Positions 1-5,570 of a DNA stretch of 5,691 nt are shown here, piece by piece (the stretch's first letter is position 1; every line of letters begins with the position of its first letter). A program made the position numbers and the translations under genes. Origin of the DNA: Cytophagales bacterium (GTDB lineage Bacteria; Bacteroidota; Bacteroidia; Cytophagales; 172606-1); assembly GCA_025455595.1 (NCBI GenBank), contig JALOMD010000237.1, forward strand, positions 1-5,691, in the 5' to 3' direction. The notes beneath the pieces are model-generated. The model did no database searches. It had not been told where the DNA came from and saw only the letters and a program-made list of their open reading frames with translations.

Positions 1-1881
1 CTACCGCCGCGCCTGCAAAAATTCGCTGGACTTGACCAAATTGATGAATTCGATGCGGTAGCCTTCCGCGTCGCGGCCACGGGCACCGGCGGCGAGGTCG
101 GCCACTTGGCGGTAAGTGGCGTTGCCTTTGAATTCCGAGTCGCGGAGTAACATGCCAAAAGCCGCCACCGCTGCCGAAAAGCGAAAATTGTCAGATGTTC
201 TTGCCAGTGGCGTGCCGGTGTCGGTCACCGTGGTTTCGATCAGCTTGCTGGTTTCGCCGTCAGGTTTTTTGTAGCGCAGTTTCACGGTCATCATTTCCTT
301 AGACCGGTAGGCTTTCGGGTCAACGGTGTTTTTCTGGTACTTGAGCGGGTCAACCGACGAGGTTTCGGTGCCGGACAGTTCGCCGTCGGCAGGCACGATT
401 TCGTACAAGGCCGTCACGCTGTGGCCTGAACCCAACTCGCCCGCGTCTTTCTTGTCGTTGTTGAAATCCTCGTTCTGCAACGCCCGGTTTTCGTAGCCCA
501 CCAGCCGGTACGCCTTCACCCGCGCCGGATTGAACTCCACTTGGATTTTCACGTCCTTGGCAATCGTGAACAGCGTGCCGCCGAACTCGCTCACCAGCAC
601 CTTGCGACCTTCCTGGATGTTGTCAATGTAGGCGTAGTTGCCGTTGCCTTTGTCGGCCAGCGTCTCCATTTTCGAGTCCTTGTAGTTGCCCATGCCGAAG
701 CCCAACACCGTCAGGAAAACGCCCGACTGCCGCTGGTCTTCGATGAGGCGTTGCATCTCGGCATCGCTGGAAGCACCCACGTTGAAGTCGCCGTCGGTGG
801 CCAGAATCACGCGGTTGTTGCCTTCGCGCCGGAAGTTTTCCCGCGCCGTTTGGTAAGCCAGCTTGATACCCGCCCCGCCCGCCGTGGAGCCGCCTGCTTC
901 GAGCCGTTCCAACGCCTTGCGGATTTTCTCCTTCTCGTTGCCCGGCGTGGACGGCAGCACCAGCCCGGCGGCACCGGCATAGACCACCATCGCCACGTGG
1001 TCTTGCGGACGCAACTGCTCCACCAGCAGACCGAACGCCGATTTCAGCAGCGGCAGTTTGTTAGGGTCTTGCATTGAGCCAGACACGTCGACGAGAAACA
1101 CCAAGTTCGACGGCGGCAGGTTTTCGGTGGGGATGTTGCGGCCTTGCAAACCGATGTGAACCAGCCGGTTTTTGTTGTTCCAAGGGCATTCCGACACCTC
1201 GGCCGTCACCGAAAACGGGTCTTCGCCGCGCGGCTGCGGGTAGTCGTAGTGGAAATAATTGACCATTTCCTCGATGCGCACCGCGTCTTTAGGCGGCTTC
1301 TGGCCCGAGTTGAGAAAACGCCGCACGTTGGCGTAGCTGGCCGCGTCCACGTCAATCGAAAACGTGGAAAGCGGATGCTGCGTGGCCTGCCGGAAAGTGT
1401 TTTCTTGGATGGCGTTGTAGGCTTCGGTGTTGTACTCGGGTTCCAATTCATCCCGTAAAAAATGTGGTTGGGATGTAGTGGGCGGAGCCGGGGCGTACAG
1501 TTTCTGCTCTTCTGCGTTAGCCCTCTTGACGCGGCTACCTCTGGTTCGCCCGGTCGTCACGACTTCGCTGAGGGCTTTTACATCGGCATTCATCTTCACA
1601 TCAACTTGGACTTTGTCCCCGACTTTCACTTCTTCGGTCACATAGCCAATGAAACTGAATACCAGCACCGCCTTTTCATCAGCTACGCGGATGGAGTAGG
1701 TGCCGTTGGCATCGGTGGTGGTGCCAGTGCTGGTGCCTTTTACAACGACGCTCACGCCCGGCAGCGGCGAGCCGTCGTTTGCATCGGTGACTTTACCGGT
1801 AACGGTGCGGGTGTCGGCGGGAGCGAAGCCCAGCCAAGAAACAAACAACAGAACAACGGAGGTGAATGCAAGCTTGCTCAT
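1..1881 (-). CDS. Exported YfbK-like von Willebrand factor A protein with N-terminal CarboxypepD_reg-like domain
   Basis: The 626-residue product starts at the ATG read from 1881-1879 and stops at TAG (3-1), so the gene is complete. Residues 1-22 look like a Sec signal peptide (hydrophobic core SVVLLFVSWLGFA, likely cut after APA). No lipobox cysteine is seen, unlike the E. coli lipoprotein YfbK. Residues 26-111 are a CarboxypepD_reg-like beta-sandwich (VTGKVTD, PLPGV, TD.NG.Y, FSFIGY) ending LSEVVTTG as in SusC-type receptors. After a Pro-rich linker come the YfbK-type vWF N-terminal region (about 147-250), a vWA domain (about 258-440) and the YfbK C-terminal (DUF3520-like) region (about 440-620). 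The vWA metal site looks intact: DVSGS at 265-269, Thr333 in GGSTAGGAG, and Asp363 in ATDGD. The role is unknown; metal-dependent protein binding in the periplasm or at the outer membrane is likely. It is divergent from an ECF sigma gene. Domain calls are by motif recognition. Confidence 0.93.
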   Translation of the reverse strand: MSKLAFTSVVLLFVSWLGFAPADTRTVTGKVTDANDGSPLPGVSVVVKGTSTGTTTDANGTYSIRVADEKAVLVFSFIGYVTEEVKVGDKVQVDVKMNADVKALSEVVTTGRTRGSRVKRANAEEQKLYAPAPPTTSQPHFLRDELEPEYNTEAYNAIQENTFRQATQHPLSTFSIDVDAASYANVRRFLNSGQKPPKDAVRIEEMVNYFHYDYPQPRGEDPFSVTAEVSECPWNNKNRLVHIGLQGRNIPTENLPPSNLVFLVDVSGSMQDPNKLPLLKSAFGLLVEQLRPQDHVAMVVYAGAAGLVLPSTPGNEKEKIRKALERLEAGGSTAGGAGIKLAYQTARENFRREGNNRVILATDGDFNVGASSDAEMQRLIEDQRQSGVFLTVLGFGMGNYKDSKMETLADKGNGNYAYIDNIQEGRKVLVSEFGGTLFTIAKDVKIQVEFNPARVKAYRLVGYENRALQNEDFNNDKKDAGELGSGHSVTALYEIVPADGELSGTETSSVDPLKYQKNTVDPKAYRSKEMMTVKLRYKKPDGETSKLIETTVTDTGTPLARTSDNFRFSAAVAAFGMLLRDSEFKGNATYRQVADLAAGARGRDAEGYRIEFINLVKSSEFLQARR

Positions 1882-1902
1882 GGGCGTTTGGGGTTGGTTG
1901 TT
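1882..1902 (-). repeat. Weak heptad-like leader next to the vWA gene start
   Basis: Read on the minus strand, the 21 nt directly before the start codon divide into three heptads that each begin AAC (AACAACC, AACCCCA, AACGCCC). No Shine-Dalgarno sequence is present. It is listed because stronger 7-nt arrays precede the other three genes. Alone it could be chance in C/A-rich sequence. Confidence 0.3.
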
Positions 1903-1966
1903 GCCAAATGATGCAACCCCGCCGCAGATTCCATAAAACGGCTACAAAAAAGAAGCAAGTGAAAGG

Positions 1967-1993
1967 CGTTTTGGGCAAAAAACGGCTAAAACG
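1967..1993 (+). repeat. 27-nt hairpin repeat, copy 1
   Basis: CGTTTTGGGC pairs with GGCTAAAACG through a G-T wobble and one G-G mismatch, leaving an A-rich loop. One flanking pair (G1966 with C1994) extends the stem. It aligns without gaps to four other 27-nt copies in the window. It lies two bases before a long inverted repeat, the same order (hairpin, then TTGTCCGAAC) as at 2967-3008. It is the only copy without a clear heptad array beside it. Confidence 0.7.
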
Positions 1994-1995
1994 CA

Positions 1996-2093
1996 TTTGT
2001 CCGAACCCTGATTCGTGGGATTGAAGGATTTTCTTGATTAAAAAACGTAAGTCATGGTAATCCTTTTATCCCACGAATCAGGGTTCGGACAAA
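1996..2093. repeat. Long palindromic element in the divergent promoter region
   Basis: Arms 1996-2021 and 2068-2093 are perfect 26-nt inverted repeats beginning TTTGTCCGAACCCTGATTCG. After a 2-nt mismatch the pairing continues with AAGGATT/AATCCTT, giving 35-nt arms (1996-2030 and 2059-2093) around a 28-nt loop. Transcripts from either strand could form the hairpin. The outer TTGTCCGAAC..TGATT motif recurs at 2999-3015 and, inverted, near 3275-3296, so this is a family rather than a single palindrome. It resembles dispersed palindromic repeats common in Bacteroidota, but I cannot assign a name. There is no coding capacity. It lies between the starts of the vWA and sigma genes, so it may influence their promoters. 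Confidence 0.85.
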
Positions 2094-2277
2094 ATGGCGA
2101 CCAAACTTATTTCGCTCCGCCCGCGTTATGCGTTACGACTATGACGAATCGAAGAAATATTGGCATTGGTGCTGTCCCGTCCGAAAAAAACGCTACATTT
2201 CGTCCTGTTTTTTGAAAAAGCCAACGGTTACTTATCCGTCGGCACAGGTTATTAAGCAACAGTCCGAAACAAAACGT
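2094..2277. other. Unique intergenic sequence upstream of the sigma factor
   Basis: This is the non-repetitive part of the 467-bp divergent region. I see no convincing gene. Open frames exist on both strands, but the plus-strand one runs out of frame into the sigma gene and has no recognisable domain. A TTTG at 2211 followed 14 nt later by TACTTATC is only a poor match to the Bacteroidota TTTG/TAnnTTTG promoter, so no promoter is called here. Confidence 0.4.
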
Positions 2278-2312
2278 CATTCCACATTCCCGAATCCGCG
2301 TTCCGCATTCCA
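2278..2312. repeat. Heptad array, consensus CATTCCN, five units
   Basis: Five consecutive 7-nt units fit CATTCCN with few substitutions; units 1, 2 and 5 have exact CATTCC cores, and the others are GAATCCG and CGTTCCG. Spacing is exactly 7 nt with no insertions. It runs straight into a second heptad array of different sequence. Confidence 0.7.
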
Positions 2313-2343
2313 TTCGTACTTCGTACCTCGTAAATCGTACTTC
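2312..2343. repeat. Heptad array, consensus NNTCGTA, four units, next to the sigma start
   Basis: Units starting at 2312, 2319, 2326 and 2333 all end TCGTA with variable first two bases, followed by a partial unit. The array ends 5 nt before the sigma ATG at 2349, so it occupies the expected ribosome-binding region. No Shine-Dalgarno sequence is present. Confidence 0.75.
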
Positions 2344-2348
2344 AACAG

Positions 2349-2927
2349 ATGTTTTTCACCCGCCGCACACCCAAGAAACTCCCCGCCGACGATGCCGAAC
2401 TGCTGCGGCAGTACCGGGAGACGGGCGACTTGCAGGTGTTGGGCGAACTCTACGAACGGTACATGCACTTGGTGTTCGGCGTGTGCCTCAAGTACTTGCG
2501 CGACGACGACGAAAGCAAGGATGCCACCATGCAGGTGTTCGAGAAACTCGTGACCGACCTGCGCATTCACGAGGTGAAGCACTTTGCCAGTTGGCTGCAC
2601 ACGCTGGTGCGCAACCATTGCCTGATGATCCTGCGCAGTCGGCAAAACGGCATCGTCCACGAAACCATCCGGCTCGCCGACGACAACGATGTGGAATTTG
2701 ACATCGCCCTGCATCAAGAAGAAGACGACGAGCAGCGGCTCACCCGGCTGGAGGAAGGGCTGCACGAACTGCCCGAAGAACAACGGCAGTGCCTGCACCT
2801 GTTTTACATCGAGCAGAAGTCGTACAAGGAAATCAGCGACTTGACGGGTTACGATTTCAAGCAGGTGAAAAGCTATTTGCAAAACGGCAAACGCAACCTG
2901 AAGATTTACATAGACAAGACAGGGTGA
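2349..2927 (+). CDS. ECF-type RNA polymerase sigma-70 factor
   Basis: The product has 192 residues, a normal ECF length. Region 2 spans about residues 34-99 (YERYMHLVFGVCLKYL, then the DDDESKDATMQVFEKL segment used for core binding and -10 recognition, then FASWLHTLVRNHCLMILR). An acidic linker (about 110-130) follows. Region 4 spans about 133-188, with LPEEQRQCLHLFYIEQKSYKEIS and a helix-turn-helix ending VKSYLQNGKRNLK. Regions 1.1 and 3 are absent, as expected. The ATG at 2349 is chosen because the protein begins just before the usual N-terminal helix and a heptad array abuts it. Its probable membrane regulator is encoded next on the same strand, 473 bp downstream. The divergent vWA gene could be a target. 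The family assignment is secure; the regulon is unknown. Confidence 0.95.
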   Translation: MFFTRRTPKKLPADDAELLRQYRETGDLQVLGELYERYMHLVFGVCLKYLRDDDESKDATMQVFEKLVTDLRIHEVKHFASWLHTLVRNHCLMILRSRQNGIVHETIRLADDNDVEFDIALHQEEDDEQRLTRLEEGLHELPEEQRQCLHLFYIEQKSYKEISDLTGYDFKQVKSYLQNGKRNLKIYIDKTG

Positions 2928-2937
2928 GGGGAGAGTG

Positions 2938-2965
2938 ATGAATTATGAATTATGAATGATGAGTG
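2938..2965. repeat. Heptad array, consensus ATGAATT, four units, after the sigma stop
   Basis: Four exact-spacing 7-nt units (ATGAATT twice, then ATGAATG and ATGAGTG) start 10 nt after the sigma stop codon. The last unit directly abuts hairpin copy 2, so array and hairpin form one composite block. Confidence 0.85.
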
Positions 2966-2966
2966 G

Positions 2967-2993
2967 CGTTTTGGGCAAAAGTTGCCTAAAACG
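2967..2993 (+). repeat. 27-nt hairpin repeat, copy 2
   Basis: CGTTTTGGGCAA pairs with TTGCCTAAAACG around an AAG loop, a 12-bp stem with one G-T wobble. It forms the left end of the composite element and is directly preceded by the ATGAATT heptad array. Confidence 0.8.
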
Positions 2994-3022
2994 GCAGCTT
3001 GTCCGAACTATGATTTTAAGTG

Positions 3023-3211
3023 GTCAAGCAAAAGTTTTGGAGTGTTTGGTGTCGAATCGCAGATTCGGGACAGTTTGCTTTCGGATTGGCTTCGCCGAAC
3101 CGTCGTTTGCAGATACGAAAGAGCCGCGTGCTGTTCGGGATTTGCAATCCCGAACCGGACTGACGGGGATTTGCAATCCCAAGCGTAAATCCCCGAAAAC
3201 TTTTGCTCGAC
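3023..3211. repeat. Nested inverted-repeat element with multiple stem-loops
   Basis: GTCAAGCAAAAGTTTTGG (3023-3040) and the complement of 3194-3211 match at 16 of 18 positions, bounding 189 nt inside the larger element. The interior is a chain of stem-loops. One is CGAATC-GCA-GATTCG (3053-3067). Another is a 10-bp stem GTTCGGGATT with loop TGC (3133-3155). A third is GGGATT-TGC-AATCCC (3166-3180). The last two share the core GGGATTTGCAATCCC, 29 nt apart. This suggests a separate repeat that inserted into, or is carried by, the outer element. No gene is called inside. Confidence 0.6.
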
Positions 3212-3231
3212 TATTTAATGTGATTGATTTG
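3202..3231 (+). promoter_or_regulatory. Candidate Bacteroidota-type promoter for the membrane-protein gene
   Basis: TTTG (3202-3205), an 18-nt spacer and TTGATTTG (3224-3231) approximate the Bacteroidota housekeeping promoter (TTTG, about 19 nt, TAnnTTTG), with one mismatch in the downstream box. It would give a leader of roughly 160 nt carrying hairpin copy 3 and the heptad array. It starts at the inner edge of the nested repeat. Such matches arise easily by chance. Confidence 0.25.
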
Positions 3232-3299
3232 ATTGGCATGATTTGCCTCCTTCATGTGCATCACGAAAATCACTTTGGAATCACCGTCCGGACAAAAGG

Positions 3300-3326
3300 C
3301 GTTTTAAGCAAAAACTGCCCAAAACG
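3300..3326 (-). repeat. 27-nt hairpin repeat, copy 3, inverted
   Basis: Read on the minus strand it begins CGTTTTGGGC and ends GCTTAAAACG, aligning without gaps to the other copies. Two A-C mismatches weaken the stem. It is the right terminus of the composite element, and a heptad array starts on its outer side from its own AAAACGG end. Confidence 0.7.
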
Positions 3327-3393
3327 GTAAACGCAAAACGGTAAACGTAAAACGAATCTCGAAGCATCGAAGAACGAAGCATCGAAAAAACGA
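3321..3393. repeat. Heptad array, NAAACGN, grading into a 15-nt duplication, before the membrane-protein start
   Basis: Five exact heptads from 3321 to 3355 fit NAAACGN, with AAAACGG and TAAACG(C/T) alternating so that a 14-nt unit is also visible. The sequence then continues as 7- or 8-nt units ending CGA, including two copies of GAAGCATCGAA 15 nt apart (3361 and 3376). It ends 7 nt before the ATG at 3401. Its first unit is the end of hairpin copy 3. Confidence 0.75.
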
Positions 3394-3400
3394 ACGCAGA

Positions 3401-4822
3401 ATGATTCGCCGAAAGAGAACAAACCTCACCGCCCAAAAGCAAAAGCCTCTAAGCAAGGATGCGGTGGAACAATACATTTTTGGCCGCTCCAACGACCCCG
3501 CCGCCCGCCACCGCACCGAACGCCGCCTGCTCGACGACGCATTTGCCGCCGATGCCGTGGACGGACTCGCCACCCAACCGGACGCGCAACAGATGAACGC
3601 CAACCTCGCCGACTTGAAACTGCGTCTGCAACAGCGGATTGCCCTGCAAAAGCAGCAACGAAACGGCGGACGTGTGCTGCCGTTCGGGATGCAGCCTTAC
3701 GCCGTGGCGGCCTCGGTGGCGTTGGTGCTGGTGTGTGCCGTGGCCGTGATATTGTTTGCCAAATACTACGAACGAACCCAGCCCGCCGATCAGGTAGTGC
3801 AGCGTCCGGCGGCGGAAGCGAAACCGCCCGTTGTTGCCAACCAACCGAAAACCGAGGTTACGGCTGCGGGCGAAACCACGCCGCAACAACCGTCGGAGCC
3901 GCCCCTGCTGGCGGCCCAAAAAACCGCCGTTCCCGAAGCCAAGTCGTCCGGTCAAGTGCAACGCCGTGAAAACACAGCAAAAAACGCTGCGGCTCCTGCC
4001 ATTGAAACAGCCACTGCCGAAGAACCGGTCGCCGTTGCCCCGGCTGCATCCGTCCCTCAGCCCGCTTCCGAAGTCGGGAAAGATGACAAAGAAATGAAAG
4101 CCGAAGCCGAGATTTCGGTTAGTGAAAAAGCAAATACCGCCAAGCGTGTCGAAGCACAACGTGCCAAAGCACCGTCAATGGCCGTGCCGTTGGCCGCCGA
4201 TGCCGCAAAGCCGGTCACGCCGCCCGCCACCCAATTGGTGCGGGGCCGTGTATCGGATGCAGAAGACGGCCTTCCCATCCCCGGTGCGGTGGTCACCGTA
4301 CACGGCAGCGAAACCGCTGCGTACACGGACATGAACGGCGAGTTTGTCATCACGGCCCCAACCGACGGCGAGTTGGCGTTCAGTTTCATCGGCTACAACA
4401 CGTACCGGACTCCGGTTGACAGCAAACCCATTGTGAACGCCCGCCTCACGCCTGATGTGAAGTCGCTGAGCGAGGTGGTGGTGTCGGGGACTAACCGGCC
4501 CGGTGCCGAGGCGGTTGCCTTCCAGCCTGCCCGCCCCGAAAGCGGAATGCCGCAGTTCATCAAAACCGTCGAGCAACGGCTGGAAGCCGTTCCCGGTGCC
4601 GACCGCTTCGGGTCAGGCATCATCAAGTTGTCGTTCACCGTGCAGCCCGACGGCAGCCTTGCCAACGTGAAAGTCTTGAAAAGCGTTTGCGCCGAATGCG
4701 ACCAAGCCGCCGTGCAAGCCGTGCAGGAAGCGGCACGTTGGAAACCCGCCGTCCAAAATGGCAAGCCCGTTCCCCAAAAAATGCGCGTCCGAATCCCGGT
4801 TGGGAAGAAGAAGGAAAAATAG
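3401..4822 (+). CDS. Membrane anti-sigma-like protein with CarboxypepD_reg-like and TonB C-terminal domains
   Basis: The product has 473 residues. Residues 1-98 are cytoplasmic and basic, with SKDAVEQYIFGRSNDPAARHRTERRLLDDAF..DAVDGLA, similar to the N-termini of Bacteroidota anti-sigma-like proteins. This part has no cysteine, so it is not a zinc-type anti-sigma domain. One membrane helix follows (about 99-120, YAVAASVALVLVCAVAVILFA). A long Pro/Ala/Lys/Glu-rich periplasmic linker (about 125-277) leads to a CarboxypepD_reg-like domain (about 279-362: VRGRVSD, PIPGAVV, TDMNGEF, FSFIGY, LSEVVVSG). A TonB C-terminal domain (about 384-467) follows: FIKTVEQRL, LSFTVQPDGSLANVKVLKS, then CAEC, AVQEAARWKPA and V-R-I-P-V. 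The sigma gene is directly upstream, so control of that sigma factor by envelope signals is the likely role (inference). An alternative is an energy-transducer or scaffold protein without anti-sigma activity. The ATG at 3401 precedes the basic N-terminus. Confidence 0.88.
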   Translation: MIRRKRTNLTAQKQKPLSKDAVEQYIFGRSNDPAARHRTERRLLDDAFAADAVDGLATQPDAQQMNANLADLKLRLQQRIALQKQQRNGGRVLPFGMQPYAVAASVALVLVCAVAVILFAKYYERTQPADQVVQRPAAEAKPPVVANQPKTEVTAAGETTPQQPSEPPLLAAQKTAVPEAKSSGQVQRRENTAKNAAAPAIETATAEEPVAVAPAASVPQPASEVGKDDKEMKAEAEISVSEKANTAKRVEAQRAKAPSMAVPLAADAAKPVTPPATQLVRGRVSDAEDGLPIPGAVVTVHGSETAAYTDMNGEFVITAPTDGELAFSFIGYNTYRTPVDSKPIVNARLTPDVKSLSEVVVSGTNRPGAEAVAFQPARPESGMPQFIKTVEQRLEAVPGADRFGSGIIKLSFTVQPDGSLANVKVLKSVCAECDQAAVQAVQEAARWKPAVQNGKPVPQKMRVRIPVGKKKEK

Positions 4823-4841
4823 AGTTACTCTTGGTTGATAA

Positions 4842-4855
4842 TCAGTGGTCAGCGG
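4842..4855. repeat. Two-unit heptad tract TCAGTGG/TCAGCGG
   Basis: Two adjacent 7-nt units begin 19 nt after the membrane-protein stop and end exactly where hairpin copy 4 begins at 4856. This is a minimal array, notable only because it repeats the array-then-hairpin arrangement seen at 2938 and 5571. Confidence 0.4.
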
Positions 4856-4890
4856 CGTTTTGGGCAAATTTTGCCCAAAACGCCGCTGAC
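4848..4890. repeat. 43-nt perfect palindrome containing hairpin copy 4
   Basis: Arms of 21 nt (4848-4868 and 4870-4890) are perfectly complementary around a single central T. The inner 27 nt (4856-4882) are the hairpin repeat. The palindrome starts 25 nt after the membrane-protein stop codon. No T-run follows, so it is not a classical terminator, although such a stem could protect mRNA 3' ends. With almost no loop, it would more naturally extrude as a DNA cruciform or act as a protein-binding palindrome. Confidence 0.9.
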
Positions 4891-4895
4891 GCAAA

Positions 4896-4932
4896 GGGGC
4901 AAGCGTCCTCGCTTGCCCTGGTTTTGGTTTTT
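4896..4932 (+). terminator. Probable intrinsic terminator after the membrane-protein gene
   Basis: GGGCAAGCG (4897-4905), loop TCCT, and CGCTTGCCC (4910-4918) form a perfect 9-bp GC-rich stem, extended by a G-T pair, followed by the T-rich tail GGTTTTGGTTTTT (4920-4932). The shape fits rho-independent termination, but the T-tract is interrupted by Gs. It lies 6 nt after the palindrome and 68 nt upstream of the thioesterase start, which would separate the two transcripts. The stem may also belong to a dispersed repeat family. Confidence 0.55.
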
Positions 4933-4956
4933 GCAGTTCCATCCCCAACTTTTCAC

Positions 4957-4991
4957 ACCACTGACCACTTGCGACTGACGACTAACGACTA
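4957..4991. repeat. Heptad-like array, ACTNACG type, before the thioesterase start
   Basis: Units ACCACTG, a 10-nt variant, ACTGACG, ACTAACG and a partial ACTA run to 9 nt before the ATG at 5001. The 7-nt spacing is broken once. As with the other genes, the array fills the ribosome-binding region and no Shine-Dalgarno sequence is seen. Confidence 0.6.
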
Positions 4992-5000
4992 TTTTTGGGC

Positions 5001-5567
5001 ATGGAACAACCCTACAAGCCCGTCAGCGCGTCGCGCACTACGCTAACCGAACTCATGATTCCCGCCTACGCCAACTTTGGCGGCAAAATCCACGGCGGCA
5101 TCCTGCTCTCCCTCATGGACAAAGTGGCCTACGCCTGCGCCGCCAAGCACGCCGGGCGGTACTGCGTAACGGTGTCGGTGGAGGGCGTTGATTTCCTGCA
5201 ACCCGTCGAGGTGGGCAATTTGGTGCATTTGCAGGCTTCGGTAAACCACGTGGGGCGCACCTCGCTGGTAGTCGGCATCCGCGTCACCGCCGAAAACATC
5301 AGCACCGGCACGGTGCGGCACACCAATACGTCGTACTTCACGATGGTCGCCAAGAACGACGACGGCACCAACGCCGTAGTGCCCGGCCTGCGCCTCGAGA
5401 CCCGCGACGACGTGCGGCGTTTTCTGGAATCCATCAAACGCAAGGAACTCAAGCAGGCGTACTTGCGCGAGTTGGACAATGCCAAAACGCACCTTACCAT
5501 CGAAGAGGATTTGCACAAACTCACCGAGGAACGCTGCGAAATTTCAAGCGATGCGCTGAAAAGCTGA
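5001..5567 (+). CDS. Hotdog-fold acyl-CoA thioesterase (YciA/ACOT-like)
   Basis: The product has 188 residues and probably hydrolyses fatty acyl-CoA thioesters to free acid and CoA in the cytoplasm. The signature is N25-FGGKIHGGILLSLMD40: the conserved Asn, the G-x3-GG turn and the Asp that caps the central hotdog helix in this family. FLQPVEVGNLVHLQASVNHVGRTSLVVGIRV (about 65-95) is the typical second half of the fold. Strand TNTSYFTMVA (108-117) closes the sheet. A charged helical tail (about 132-188), beyond the minimal domain, is common in longer members. The ATG at 5001 is preferred over an in-frame TTG at 4995, because the ATG is the stronger start and lies 9 nt after the heptad array. 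Substrate chain length cannot be read from sequence. The terminator upstream suggests its own transcript. A functional link to the sigma system is not evident. Confidence 0.93.
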   Translation: MEQPYKPVSASRTTLTELMIPAYANFGGKIHGGILLSLMDKVAYACAAKHAGRYCVTVSVEGVDFLQPVEVGNLVHLQASVNHVGRTSLVVGIRVTAENISTGTVRHTNTSYFTMVAKNDDGTNAVVPGLRLETRDDVRRFLESIKRKELKQAYLRELDNAKTHLTIEEDLHKLTEERCEISSDALKS

Positions 5568-5570
5568 ATT

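Larger units (their letters stand above)
2966..3327. mobile_element. Composite non-coding element with ~42-nt terminal inverted repeats
   Basis: The left end (2967-3008) is a 27-nt hairpin, a short spacer, then TTGTCCGAAC. The right end (3286-3326), read on the minus strand, has the same order: hairpin, spacer, TTGTCCGGAC. The two hairpins match at 22 of 27 positions. The interior has no supportable gene; translations of it are low-quality and consist of the repeats. No transposase and no clear target-site duplication are seen. It may be a MITE- or REP-like non-autonomous element, or a structured repeat with another role. It fills most of the 473-bp gap between the sigma and membrane-protein genes. 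Confidence 0.6.

Noticed and set aside
541..1911. Plus-strand open frames opposite the vWA gene
   Set aside because: They are antisense frames in GC-rich coding DNA; the minus-strand gene has complete domain content.
2278..2343. Heptad arrays as a CRISPR or minisatellite
   Set aside because: Units are 7 nt with no spacers, and the sequence changes between arrays, so CRISPR is excluded and a simple minisatellite is a poor fit.
2128..2553. Open frame on the plus strand starting upstream of and overlapping the sigma gene
   Set aside because: It is out of frame with the sigma factor, has no recognisable domain, and its second half is an alternate reading of the sigma coding sequence and the heptad arrays.
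2952..3330. Short open frames on both strands across 2952-3330
   Set aside because: They read through the inverted repeats and stem-loops of the composite element; the residues simply reflect repeated DNA.
3449..4764. Minus-strand and alternate-frame open frames within the membrane-protein gene
   Set aside because: Low-complexity Pro/Ala/Arg/Gly-rich translations mirror the linker codons; no domain or start context supports them.
4995..5000. TTG start for the thioesterase, adding two residues
   Set aside because: The in-frame ATG at 5001 is a stronger start and no ribosome-binding site favours the TTG.
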